A DNA stretch of 64,000 nt from Nemophila menziesii (GCA_029959085.1 JARWIR010000010.1:12607001-12671000); one strand, 5' to 3'. Positions 20,871 through 33,300 are shown, counted from the stretch's first letter. The notes: a model not told the origin generated them from the sequence alone. Numbers and translations: made by a program.

Positions 20871-21227
20871 CCTTGGGAGATACATGGATAAAGGGAAATC
20901 TCTATCGATGGGCAAACCCAAATACACATTACTCTGATCACAAAAAAAATTTTGGATTACGCTCGTATTTTCCAACTGATATCATCGACTAGATGACGTA
21001 ACACATCGTCATATCATATCCTTTGGGGTGTGTCTCAAATTTTATAGTCGTTGCAACCTTGAATCCTTAGAAATGTATCGAAATATTATATGAGGTACTT
21101 TATTCCCCTTATTCAGAACCCACCTAGATTCACAACAAACTTGACATCTCTTGAGGATTTCATTCTCTATATAATAGAATGCACAATCATTTAGACAAAC
21201 AGTGATCGTAATGTATCCTATACCCAT
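20871..21227 (-). pseudogene. CACTA TNP2 N-terminal transposase fragment
   Basis: The minus strand from 21227 reads VCLNDCAFYYIENEILKRCQ and VCCESRW, then KVPHIIFRYISKDSRLQRL. These match the TNP2 (Transposase_21) N-terminal motif CxNDCxLF...LxxCPxCGxSRWK...KVLRYFPLxPRLQRL. Across frame changes it continues to SNVYLGLPIDRDFPLSMYLP at about 20940-20885 (expected NVRLGLATDGFNPFGNM). The gene is broken by stops and by the LTR at 19320-20870. Sequence upstream of 21227 that should encode the Transpos_assoc domain is replaced by a partial LTR. Confidence 0.8.
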
Positions 21228-21289
21228 ACTTTTAACTTATAGTTGCACTCCTCATACAATAGTCAAATTATCTCCTTTAGGTAAAGTAC

Positions 21290-21717
21290 GACCCCGCCGA
21301 TTCCATGAATTGCCTTCTGTTGCTTCTCACGCATCACCAACTTCTATCTATATCTGAATCAAAAGGAATTTCTTCAAAATCCATTACCAATAAATCGTGG
21401 TAACTGAAACAATGTGACGTCAAGATTTCTCTGGTGAACGCTCAAGCTTTCCAAAGTGACATCTAACTCTTTTGACGCCTTCTCTTGGTTTTGAACTTGA
21501 TTTCTTGACTTGTCCTCATCTCCTTGGACTCTAGTTTCAACCATGTACCCTAAAATCTACACTTAACACAAAATCAAGTCATAACATTTCTATCAACATA
21601 AATATGTCCAAAGAAAGATATGGAAAATTTTAGAAAAAATTCCCCAACTTAGGTCCAATAAACCCTCAAAAAGATGTCTCGTAAATAGATTAATCTGTCA
21701 CAAAAGAGGAGATGTCA
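21290..21717 (-). repeat. Partial Athila-like LTR, minus strand
   Basis: From 21717 the minus strand reads TGACATCTCC...GAGGGTTTATTGGACCTAAG...GTACATGGTTGAAACTAGAG and GATGAGGACAAGTCAAGAAA, aligning with the first ~400 bp of the LTR at 24802 (GGGAGTTTATTGGGCCTAAA, GTACATGTTTAATAAAATAT, GATGAGGAGAAGTCAAGAAG). It fades at about 21290-21330, close to the TNP2 piece. It abuts the protease fragment at 21719 head-on. Confidence 0.65.
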
Positions 21718-21718
21718 A

Positions 21719-22440
21719 TTGCGACCCAATTTACCTTTTGTGGAAGCAATCCAACACATGCCGAAATATCAAATATTCATGAAGGGTATGCTATCCAACA
21801 AATGGAAAAACTTAGTGGGGAAAATGGTTGGATTACCCGAGGAATGTAGTGCGATAGGTCAATGCAAGTTCCCTCCGAATTTAAAGGATCCCATAAGTTT
21901 TATCATTACTATCTCCATTGGTGAAGAGTGGACCGGGAAAGCATTACGTGATTTAGCCGCAAGTATCAATCTCATGCCAAAGTCATTATTTGAGAAGTTG
22001 AACATTGGGAGAGTAAGGCCTACTACCATGACCTTGAAAAGTGGTGGATAGGTCTATATCCCAACCCGAGGCAAAGACAGAGGATGTACTCATCAACGCA
22101 GGTAATTTTATATTTCTGTGTAATTTCATTATTCTTTACTATGACGCTGATTATAATGTATCAATCATCTTAGGGCGGCCATTCTTAGCCATGGGGAATA
22201 CTTTGATTGATGTAGAAAATGGTGAACTGATCACGGGAGTGCAAGAAGGGGAGGTCAAATTCAACGTGTTCAAGGCAATGAAGTTCCCATGTGAGTGTGA
22301 CCAAGAACTTGTATAAGAAGATTCCAAGAGAGACCATGAGAAAGAGTGAAAGAGATGAGTGGGACCATTCGTTTTTACTGGAGTTATTTCACACAAGGTG
22401 ACTAAAGTGAAAGCTAATAAGATTTTTAAGTTTTGATTGG
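21719..22440 (+). pseudogene. Athila-like protease and integrase-C-like tail, decayed
   Basis: In frame from 21719 the product reads LPFVEAIQHMPKYQIFMKGM, GLPEECSAIGQCKFPPNLKD, ALRDLAASINLMPKSLF (active site D-L-A-A, Gly lost), and after a frame change at about 22050 EDVLINAGNFIFLCNF, IILGRPFLAMGNTLIDVENG, KFNVFKAMKFP. Shortly after a stop at 22314 the tail GPFVFTGVISHKVTKVKAN follows (about 22363-22425). As at 15419-16261, no RT, RNase H or integrase core separates protease from tail. Gag is missing because the body starts abruptly at 21718 against a partial LTR. Confidence 0.75.
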
Positions 22441-22689
22441 TTGATCAGAGTAGACACACGCATTGTTGGGGATTATTTGTTAAGAAAAGAAAAACTTGAG
22501 GTAACCAGTCGAGTTTACTAACGTTAACAAAATCCAATAAGGGTGAAAATTCATTTGTATATTAGTTTATTGCATTTTTAGTAGTTTAAATTTCGTTCTT
22601 AGTAGTTGTAATATATGAGTTTTAAGTGTTTACTATGTTTAATGAGAAGGTATTAATGTTTTTAATGAATAGGTGAGGAAAGTTTTGAG

Positions 22690-23075
22690 TGAAATGAGAG
22701 GAGAAACCGAGACTCTAATTGTTGCAAACGGTATACCAAGCCCAATGAACGGTATACCGCTCAGCATCAAGCCCTCTCGACCACAACGTTACACTATAAA
22801 AGGCAGAACACTAAGGCCTCGATCAGTATATTGTGCCCTACGGGCGGTATAACGCTGCTCAAAAGAGACTGTGGTCACTACACATGCGACACAAAAGGAC
22901 ATATACATTTAAGGATGTGAGTGGTATACCGCTCCCATCGGGCATTATACTGTTCGCCATCCAAGGGCCATGGCGAGAGAGCCACGTTTTGCGAATTTAA
23001 AAACACTAAGAATTCGAGTGGATTATTGTGCCCTACAGGCGGTATACCGCTGCCATTGAGTATCGACATGCGCGA
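22690..23075 (+). repeat. Repeats with GGTATACCGC motifs in the 3' internal region
   Basis: GGTATACCGC or close variants occur near 22751, 22845, 22923 and 23041, and TTGTGCCCTAC(G/A)GGCGGTATA occurs at 22831 and 23026. Spacing is irregular. The block occupies the same relative place as the 112-bp repeats of the minus-strand element but has a different sequence. Confidence 0.6.
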
Positions 23076-24801
23076 TTATTATCTCGATGGAAAAAAAGGA
23101 GTACAAAAGTAGTTTTCAGAATATGTAATTAAAGATCCATAACTTTGGCATGCGAGCTCCGACTTCAGTGGTTCAGGAGGCCACAGAAAGCTGAGAAAAA
23201 TGTCAACAACTTCCGTTGCTAACATTTTTCAGTATGAGGAACAAATAAAGCTGCATCCACCCATTAATAAGGCCAAGGAGCGTTTAAGCGCATTTTCACT
23301 GATCGAGAACGTCAACCCCAAAATTGGGGATTGAGCAATTTTCGCAAAAGTAAGTACCTTTCCATTTCTTGTGAATTGTGTTATGTGCTTATTTTTATTT
23401 TTTAAAATTTTTTTTGTGTCTTTTCAACTCGTGGGGACATGACTCAGTTTTGATTTAGGGGTGGGATTCGTTGTACTGATTCCCATTTTTTTAATTGCTT
23501 TAGAAAAATCACACACTTTTAAAAAAAATTATTGAATAATATAGGGAATAGGTGTAGAAGTTAAAGTATGCACCTAGTAAGCTTAATCTAGACGACTTAA
23601 TGATAGATAAGAAGTGTGTCTTTTGAAATGTTTATATTTTGCTTAAAGTTCTTATATGTAATCATGTAATTATAGATAAAACTAATTAGTAAGAAATGCA
23701 AAGAAGATAAGTTTGAACGAGGTGAGAACGAGTGGTGTGTAGAACGTGAGGTCCGACCTAAAATCAATTAATTTACAATTGAAAAGTAAATATTTAAGGA
23801 GACCACTTAGCTAGACAAATGATTGAGGCAATGATTTGTTATCCCTTTAAGCCTTTTGCTTGGTCATCTATCATGTCTTAGCCTCGTTCTAGCCTTTGTA
23901 GCATTTTCTTTGATAGCCATGTTATAAACCTATACCCTATAGTTTTAGGACTTAACTATATGACCTGCTCTTGAATCACATTCCTAGGACTAGTTGACTT
24001 GGCGCTTGAGTTTGGGGTTGTGGGTGTATGTGATTATGGGATACATCGGGTGGGTAGATGTTTATTTCACGCATATTCATTGTGCCCTTTGTTTTAATCC
24101 ATGCCAGATTTGAGAAAGGAAAAAATTGAGAAAAAAGTTAAAGAAAATAAGCGACATGAGACTCACATAAAAAAAGGTGTCGTGTTTGACTTACAAAAAG
24201 TGATGAAGAGGAAAAGAAAGAATAAAGATATTAAAAGAATAAAGAAAAAATCTCGGATAGGACATATTATGATATTGGTTAGGACTTTTGGAGGCAATGC
24301 TACGACATCAAACAAGTTGAGTGAGCATGATTATGAGCGGAAACTCAAGCTATTGGGGGATTAGTTGATGGATAGTGAGGAGTGGGCCAAATGCTCATTC
24401 TAAATTATCTCAAATATTTATCACACCCTACCTTAAGACTACGCTACACCTTAAGACCTCAATATTTCTAGTTGGTTGGATAAGTAACGGTTAAACAGAT
24501 AAGGATCGGCTGAGTGGAGTACTAAACAATATGGTAGGACCAAGGAACAACCTATAGCCACCGTTTCGAACTAAGTGAAATTGCGAAACTAATTTTATTC
24601 TTGATATTTTTATTATGTTGGTTATTTGTATGATAAGTATACTTGTATATTAATTCTTATGCATTACTTCATGATATTTTTTAGTTATAGCTTTGGGATC
24701 ATTATTTATCTTCTCTCTGCTTTGATTGATTGGACTTAGGCCCCATTGAGTTATTTTTGTTTTTATTTTCTCGGGACGACAAAATTTGATTTGGAGGTCT
24801 T
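23076..24801 (+). other. 3' internal region of the plus-strand Athila-like element
   Basis: Non-coding apart from an 87-residue Lys-rich frame at 24101-24364 that I do not recognise (KRHETHIKKG, MKRKRKNKDIKR) and that may be chance. Segments near 23430-23475 and 23740 are homologous to the minus-strand element near 14040 and 13730. The region ends in the polypurine tract TTTGATTTGGAGGTCT at 24786-24801, adjacent to an LTR. Confidence 0.6.
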
Positions 24802-26335
24802 GATGTCTATTTTTTGTGATGATTTAATCATATCATGAGAAATATTTTTGGGAGTTTATTGGGCCTAAATGATGGACTTTTCTCTAAAATTTGACATATT
24901 GTATTTTTCCTTCTCATTTTTGAAATATTTCTATTTATAGAGATTTTGTGCCTTAATTTTGTGTTATGTGTGTATCTTTTAGGTACATGTTTAATAAAAT
25001 ATGTCTAGATGATGAGGAGAAGTCAAGAAGTCAAGTCCAACCCCAAACCAAGGTGTTGAAAGAGCAAAGAGTCACTTTGGAGAAGTTAGAGCATTTACCC
25101 GCAAATTCCTTGAAGCCATTGATTCAGTTACCACGAATAATTTGGTTAGATTTTTGGACAAAATTCCTTGTGATTTGGATAGATCTTGAAGTCAGTGACA
25201 CTTGAGTATTGTCAGGAGTCAAGTCGAAATTAAGATGAAGAAGTTATGCTAATTTTTCCATCGTGGCTCGAACTAGTCCAACAATAAAAAAGACGGGGTT
25301 AGGCAATTAAAACCTACCAAGTAGGCCAAGTGGATCCAAAACATTTTATATTAGCTATATAATTATTTAAGAAGCTAAAAAACAAAAACCAATGATTAGA
25401 AGAGAAGGAAATAACGCCTAGATCCAGAGACAAAGAAAAATAGAAAAGGGTTTCTACACCAAAATCCATCATTCTTTATCATCCGGACTCCGTTTGCTAT
25501 CAATTTTGTAGAGTAACTTAATTCCATTTTTTATTTTAAAGATGATTATCGTATTATTATTCAGTATTTTTTCTTGTATGAGTATGAACTAAACCTTTGA
25601 TTGCTTGAGAACTGCTTATGTATTAACCTTAAAATATTTATTTGATGTTATTTGGATATTGAGATTATATTATTAAAATAAATTGAGTTTATTTCCATTG
25701 AAATTATCTTTGTGGTGTTGTATACTCATATATTGATTACATATTGGATAGTATTAGTAATTGGACTATCGCCTAGGAGGTGGGTTGGATTACAGACATA
25801 GTATATAGGCGCTTGGTGTGCGTCTGTGAGTCAAGAGGTCTTGATTAGTCAAGAAGTCGTTAAGGTTTGAACCTAAAACATCTAAAAGTATTATAGGGTC
25901 ACTCGGGAGAGGTCTCTAATATCGTAAGATAGCTTCCTATCTACCCAGGAGGGATTTGGGAAGACCACTGAATCCTGACTAATGTGAAATGACCAATTAT
26001 CCCTTATATTTAGAAATACCAAATTAGTTGAATTTGGGAATTAGTAGCTAGAATAAAACATATCTCTCTCATACTCAAAACCTTTTTTTAGTTTATTTAC
26101 ATATTGTCTTTAATTATTTTCACTTAGTTTTAATTATCAAAAAAACCAAAAAAACATTATTTACTTTTATCGTCATTTATCTTGCAACTAGGCTATTATA
26201 CTCATAAACACAATTATTATAACCTTAATAGTCCCCGTGGAGACGATAAACCTCCATACTCATAAATTTATTACTTCTCAATGACCCATACACTTGCGGT
26301 ACGTCACCCTTCTTTTGTGTCTATTTATTATCACA
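24802..26335 (+). repeat. Athila-like LTR, about 1.53 kb
   Basis: Starts TGATGTCTATT at 24802, right after a polypurine tract, and ends ...TTATTATCACA at 26335, followed by CCTTTGGTGACGACACC, a plausibly decayed TGGCGCCGCTGCC primer site. It therefore serves as 3' LTR for the body on its left and looks like a 5' LTR for the body on its right, the arrangement left by unequal recombination between tandem or related elements. Confidence 0.7.
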
Positions 26336-27735
26336 CCTTTGGTGACGACACCAGCTTTGAAGGCATTCCTAGAATCTCTATTAGAAAGCTCAGCTGAGTT
26401 AAAGAAAACTCTAAATAATTTCATGATGATGACATGTGAGAAAATGGAAAAAACAATGATACGTTAAACTCTTGAGGGCCAATATTGCAAATATTGCAAC
26501 AACAAATTACTTAGATCACCAAATCTCGTCAACAACTACAACATATTCAATACAACGCAGCTTGTTCTAGGTACAAATATTGATGTTAAGTTACTTATTC
26601 ATGGGGATGGAAATGTTAGTTATGGATTGTGTAACGCCATCGGTCTCCAGAGTGGAACTCTTCTAGCACCACCACATGTTGTGTCTAGTGAAGAGATGAT
26701 CAAGGAGAAAGTTTTCTGCAACCAAATATAGAAGAGATAATAATTGAGAATTGGGTGAACTATGTGGAAGAGGAAGTGTTCAAGAATCCATTTAAAATAC
26801 CAAGAGTGAAATAAAACGAGAGACAAACCTCCACCATAAAAAGCTCGCCCACCACCCTCTTTTCCATCAAGAGTAGCCAAAAATAGTGATACTTCTGAGT
26901 ACAAGAATTTCATCGATATGTTAAGCTAACTAAATGTCAACATTCATTTACACGTAACCATCAAGATAGTACCTAAGTACCTTTGATTCTTCAAGACACA
27001 ACTCTCTAAGAAGAAAAAAAATCAAATAATACGAGATTGTTGTACAAACTTGGGAAGTATCATTCAAAATACAAAGAAAGAATCCACTTAAGTTCAAAGA
27101 TCTGGGAGGTTTCAAGCTTCCAACCAAAATTGGTAATACATAACCAAAAAGATTTATGTGACTTGGGAGCGAGTGTAATCCTCGTGCCCAATATTGTGTT
27201 TATTGAGTTGGGCATTAAAGAAGCGAAACCGAACATTGCCATATTTCAAATGGAGGAACATACATTTACATGCCCATGGGGAGTGGTCGAGGACGTATTA
27301 GTGCACGTAGGTGAATTCAATATATGATTTTACGATACTTCATTATGATGCTGATCAAAACATCTCTCTCATATTGGAGAATCAATTCTTGGTCACAAGG
27401 AGCACAATGGTAAACATATATGTAGGATCAATTACCTTGAGCATCGAAAACAAATCTCAAATGGTCTATATCTAAATAACATCTCAATGGTACAAGGTGT
27501 GGCCTAAAGATCAATTGTTAAGATCCCAAGAAAAACCATGCGGAACAGATGAGTTTGGGGTAGGGGATAAAGTTGTTTTGAAAACTCCCACCACCACAAA
27601 TAAAACACGTAACTACCAAGAGACTTGGATACGGCCATTCTAAAGTCGTCTTATATAAGGTGATCAAAGTACAAGGAAAGAAAAAAATTTATGTTTTGAT
27701 TGGTTGATCCAAAAAGCCTCGCACATCATTGGGTA
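26336..27735 (+). pseudogene. Decayed gag C-terminus, protease and tail of another Athila-like element
   Basis: Pieces in order: FLESLLESSAELKKTLNNFM (gag coiled segment, about 26360-26430); PSFPSRVAKNSDTSEYKNFI then DMLS-stop-LNVNIHL (about 26860-26950, the gag/protease linker); LCDLGASVILVPNIVFIELG with VVEDVLVHVGEF (protease, about 27155-27320); GVGDKVVLKTPTTTNKTRNY (tail, about 27560-27615) and the non-coding stretch GTTTTGATTGGTTGATC (about 27693-27709) shared with the body at 22430. Most of gag is deleted and stops are frequent. RT and integrase core are absent here too. Confidence 0.65.
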
Positions 27736-29041
27736 CTAAGGGGGAGCAAACCGGAGCCAAGGTCCATTGGACAGACACCCAAGGAACTTGTGTGCAATTA
27801 TTCCAGCTACCCAGACATTATTTCCAATGGACATAATATGCCCTCACTAAGTCGGAGTGCACAACTATATGAGTAGAAATAATTCATGGATAGGAGATGT
27901 GGTGATAGATATGTAGTGGACCAAAGTATTGTTCATTTCCTTCTATGCAACTATCCAACATCAACAACTACCCATATTTTTTGTTTTACAACAAAAATCA
28001 CCATGCTTGATTTACATATATAATTCAACAATCAAAATATTTCCACCATATTTTCCAAAACCAATAACCATCTTTTCCTCTTAGTGAATCGAAAAATCCC
28101 AATACGCAGCCCATGATCAAATTGATCCGCCGCCATATCCACCACCTTTAACGACGGTTCCATACCACTATTCTCCCTAAAACACTACTCACATAAATTG
28201 AAGCTAACTATGAACTCAACGAAGCTCGTGTGTCGATGCCCTATCAATACAATTCAGGTTCAATCCATTTCTTTCCACAACCGTCGTCTTACCTACTTGA
28301 TCTCCGCCATTGATCTAAACACACCACGCCTCCTACAATCTTCATAATCGAGACCATCGATTGGGACTCAAATCACATATATATTGCTTTTTCCCTCGAA
28401 GACATAGCGATCCCCTCTGCCAATGAAATCTAATTTTAATGACAACTAATTTTCATGTTTTATTTCAATGAAATTGAAATCATTTCACATCCGTCTCTGG
28501 GTCCGGCCTGGGTGTATGCGAGAGAAGCGTCCGTTTAGGGTCTCCAGTGATTTATATAGAAATTCTTGAGATTCAAATTTCTAATAACATAATTTATTGA
28601 TACATCCCATTAATTTGAATCTCCAGAATTTGCTAATCATCTCATATGAATGTGTATTAATATTTATTATTTAGTTGCACATGTGCATACTCAAAATGAC
28701 TTATCATAGTCATTAATCAAAATATTTCAACTATTTGTCAGGATTATTATTTCGTATAAATTTATCCTCTTTTATTTGAATATATGTACTTTTACATGTC
28801 ACGTCATTATTTTGTATTGGAATAATTATAAATCATCAACGACAAAATTCTATAGTAACCCCTATGTACATAAATACACCCGGTATGTAGGTTTAGATAC
28901 TTCATCTAAAAATTAGATATATTTGATCTCACATATACGGCCATCCTCAGACACATTAAGACAAATAACTTATCAAAGACCACCTCCGGTTTCTCGAAGC
29001 TCACAAGCCGGTAAGGTTTCGTCCCTACCAATTCTCGAAGC
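27736..29041. other. Interval without a recognisable gene, up to the array edge
   Basis: AT-rich sequence with no motif I can assign. A C-rich plus-strand stretch at 28080-28340 has short frames but no family signature. The interval ends where the tandem array begins at about 29042: sequence left of this point (TTCTCGAAGC) does not occur at the equivalent place in the other units. Confidence 0.4.
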
Positions 29042-29323
29042 TTACAATTTGTTATTGATAAATGTATACTATAATTCAAAATCAAAATACTAATAGAGAA
29101 AGTATAACTCAATAGCTTTTCCATTATTAGGTATTTAACATAAAGCTAGCATGCCATCCAGTATTAACCAAATAATTTTTGTATGTGGCTAAGGGTTCAA
29201 ATTTTACAATTTTGAAATATGATCTATGTGTTATTAATGGGGTGAACTTAGTTTGGCGTTAGAAAGGTGATAAATGTCTCATTGCGGATTACAGGTTTTG
29301 TTGTTTTGGCGAAGGAGTTTCTT

Positions 29324-30365
29324 GGTATGGTGAATTGGTTAAAGTATTCGAGGTGGACTTCTTAAAAACATATTCGGTAATGGTATTCGAGTGAGAATGC
29401 TATAACACCAAGAAAGGAAGAATACGGAATGAGCACGGTGTAACCAAAATCGATAATAAATCGTATTGGTACAAAGATGAGTCATAAATTTTAGAAAATC
29501 AAGCAAATATAATGTTAAAAATTGTTGATCTAGTGGACACTAAGGGATCGCGACGTGCTTTAAAGAAGTTTGTAAAGTGAGCGATTGTTATTGTTGGAGT
29601 GTGGATGTTTAGGGTTCTGTGTCGATAGTTTATACATTTGAGTCGATACCTTTTGTAAATGAGACAACACACATAGATGGATTACGCATTAATAAAAATA
29701 GAGTACACCGAAGTCGACGAAGTGATAGTAGAGCATGATCTAACTCTTTAGAAGATGATGAAGAGACCGAAGATACTTTAAGATGCGGCTGATATCCATC
29801 AAATGATGCATATAAATAGTAATGATGTGATTATTGCAAATGAAAGGGGAGGATATGAGACAGACTAGTAGTATTAGTTGATTGGTTTTATTTTTTTTAT
29901 GTCAAAATAACTTATATGTGTTCATAACTAGATTTTGGAGAATTTTGTTGAGAATTGTGGAATTATTATACTTTTAGTGTACTTTGGGTTTATCATGTCT
30001 ATTTACGAACAACTGTAAATGAATAACTTTAATAAAAATGTTTTTTTCAATTATAACACCATTAAAGACCGCAAAAAGAGGCTAGCCACTAAATACCGGA
30101 TGGATGGTTGCTAAAGTAATAAAGAATTGGCGACCAAAACGCAACGACTAAAATAAAACTATCTAATGACAACATATAGTCGCTAGAAGTCATAACTTAT
30201 AGCAAGATGTTAGGTGGTCTGTAAAGATAAACCATCTAGCTACCACAGAAATGATTTCTCAGGAAAAATGAATAGTTAACAACCTTTTGAAAACGAGCAA
30301 CCTTTAGGTACCACAAAAGATCGCAAATAACTATGCGATCTCTAAAAGCTATTCTCGTAGTAGTG
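29324..30365 (+). pseudogene. CACTA 3' part: DUF4216 remnant, tail, subterminal repeats and terminus (copy 1)
   Basis: From 29324 the plus strand reads WYGELVKVFEVDFLKTYSVM, VFE, stop, ECYNT, then NEHGVTKIDNKSYWYKDES, fitting DUF4216 (YYGVLxDIIEL, VxLFxCxWxD, YGFTxxN). An acidic Glu/Asp stretch follows near 29750. Subterminal repeats (GTCGCTAG, GGCGACC, GCAACGACTA) lie at 30060-30200, and the element ends at 30365 with ...GCTATTCTCGTAGTAGTG, i.e. CACTACTACGAGAATAGC read inward. This is a good CACTA terminus. The 5' half is cut by the array boundary at 29042. Confidence 0.75.
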
Positions 30366-33300
30366 TTATCCTAATTTGGTGAACCCGACATATTTTTTCC
30401 ATTTAATTCATCAACTCATGGGAGAACCTTCAAAGTTAATTCACTGAAGATCGATAATTTTCAAGATCTTTTTATGTGCCTTTCTGCAACACAATCATCC
30501 CTGGGAAGTAAAAGAGTTCTAGAATGACTTCTATATAGATAGCCATTTTTGGTGCTTCTAATTTTTTCAGATTGAATTTTTAGTATGATATAAAAACAAT
30601 TTCTATTAGCAGAATCATAAGTTTTGGGCACAAGGATCTTTCGTCATTTTGACCGACTCATTTTTGTTTGTAAAATATAATGGTTGTGTTCCTAGATCCT
30701 TGAACAAGATAAACATGACACAATTGAAGGGATGCATTTTTAGCAGAAGAAAACGAGTCTGGTATAATATCTCGTCGTCGATACATAGACCAACAAGAAG
30801 AGAAGCATGGTTAAAAATTTTATGAACCAATAATTTTCCTCTCCTATATTCCACTTTCTAAGGAATTGTAGAGAATACCTACAAGGAGTCTCGCATGTGT
30901 AGGTGAGCGCTTGAGGTAGTCATTAGTTCCATAATTTCATCAATTGGCTTAGAAATCCATAATTATAGTGGGACTTGTTTAATCGAACCTTTCTATCATT
31001 TTTTTGTACATTAATTTTTTGGCTCAAATATTGGTTTGTATAATTGGTTAACTCTTCTTTATCTCTAGTTTCATGGTTTTTGTTGATTTTTTATATCAAC
31101 AAATATTTCGATATATTGTGTCATCTATACCAAAATCTAACAATGGATAGCTTAATAAAGATTATATAGAAAGGAGAAATACGTGATCAAATTAACACAA
31201 TTTTGATAACAAAAAAGAGCTATAAAATCTAGAAAAGCTATAGTCTAGGGTGCCTAAAAATCATTTCTTCTACCTTCTAATTCGAGCAAAGATCATGATT
31301 TGGAAAGTTGATCAGTAATTTATTATCAGTGACCAATGTAGTCGACATGTTTACTAGATTATCGAAATAAAAGAACTTCCAAAGATTCTGTCAATTTTAT
31401 GTCTTAGTTAAGTAGCAAGAGAATGAATAAGAAGCGACAAAATTATACCATAACCATGCATGTGACATAGTTTATAAAGGTTCATGTAACATAGTTTATT
31501 GTTTATCATAGGTATTACTGAGAGAGCTTAAATAAAATCAAATTTTAAAGTAGCTAAGAGTTGCATGCAAATTTTCAACAAAACCCATGAATGTATTGCT
31601 TCTCGTCGGAAGGGTTCTTGTAAGGACTTCTTTACTGTTCAACCTAAGGTTTATCTCCTCAAAATGTATCTATGGTGTCTCAAGTGTATCATTGCATGAC
31701 AAGAGTGGACATATAAGCTTATGTGGGCCCAATAAACCATTTCCACTTGAGGCCGCATTGGGAAGCAACTTTCATGGCGTAAACACTTTTCTATCAATTC
31801 ATGGCAAGAAATGCAAATACTAAAATGGAATCGACTGTAGTAGAGAATCGAAAAACCTTTGGCGGAGTGTTTTCTATCTCCGTAGAAAAAGCATTTATCT
31901 TTTGACTAAAAGACCATATTAGGAAGTAGTGGTAAGAACAACAAAAAGGAGCTTTCCTAGATGACATGTGCGGAACCCTCATTGTGTACTACCTAGTTGA
32001 CTCTCTTAGTGTATAACCGAAGTTTATCAAGTGAAAACGGGCACCAGAAGAGATACGTTTGTAGAACTCAAAGTTACTGCGTTAAGAAAATTGATTGTTG
32101 TAAGGCCGATTAGAAAATTTTCTCTTTCAGTTTTTGATAGATACATTTCTTTAAAGTGGTATAGCAGTAAAATCTCTTATATTCCCAAAAAAGGAAGAAA
32201 TAAAAATGGTATCAATTTCAATAAAAATCCACATTTCAAAAAAAATTTCAATATGAGTCAAGCAATGATTAATTTATCACTGTGAAAATATTGCCAAATT
32301 TCTTCGACCAAATGTGATAAAGCCCCTATAAAACAATAATCCCATCTGTATTCATGTTCTTCTGATTATATTTTTTCATACCATACGGATTCTGAGGAGA
32401 TTTACAAACCGAATGTTTTTAAGGCCGATTAAAAAAGCTGAAATAGAATAGATCATTTCTGACTAAATTTATATTTTCTAAAATGAAGAATACTAAACGA
32501 GGTCAATATCTTGAGTTTAAGTTATAATAAAGTGACTTCTAGATCTTTAAGATACAATTAGCTTTCTATATATTCCAAGATCGTGTCAACGAAGTAGTAC
32601 AAGTCTCTATTGATGGTATATCAACTCAAGTAACTAAGAATAACTCCAAGGGTGAATCTATTAGTGGTAAATATTACCAGGTCACACGTACCATCAACAA
32701 TTGACATAAGTAGATTACTATTATATATGTACAACTAGATTTCTACATTAATTGTGCTACCTAAACTAGACTGTTAGTTTTTAAGTTTTAACATAAAGCA
32801 CTAACATAACTTAAAATAAAGTACACCATAAATAAAAGATATTTCTGAAAGAAAACCTCATTAACGTATTACTATATTGAAAACTGAAGAACAAATATAG
32901 AGACATATATATACAATCAAATGCATAAGAAATTTAAGAGGAACGAGGAACGAGGAACTCCTTGTATATAATAGAAATAAGAAAGTAAAATCAAAGAGGA
33001 AAGATAATCAGGAAGGACATAACTTAGAAAAGTATCTAAATATAATAATCTATGGAGCGTCTGTGAAATTTCAGTAATGAAGTTTCATTTTGACATTAAG
33101 TTGAATAACTTGAATAATTTTTTGGTTTTATTTCAGGTGGTTTGACCGAAGTTGCATTTTGATATTAAGTTGACTTGTTGAGTATAAATGAAAAAAGAAC
33201 ATTGAACAAAAATACAGTTAAACATATATCATTTTGAAAAGCTTTTCATTAAGAGGTCTAACACGGACTTTATTATCCAATAAATTACCTAATCTTTAAT

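Noticed and set aside
19315..20875. Target duplication around the LTR at 19320-20870
   Set aside because: Flanks AAGGG and CCTTG do not match, so a simple solo-LTR insertion cannot be demonstrated.
31587..32285. Frames 78 and 84 codons long repeated in the array
   Set aside because: Their repetition only reflects the tandem array; no family match, a competing minus-strand frame overlaps, and copy differences show no coding bias.
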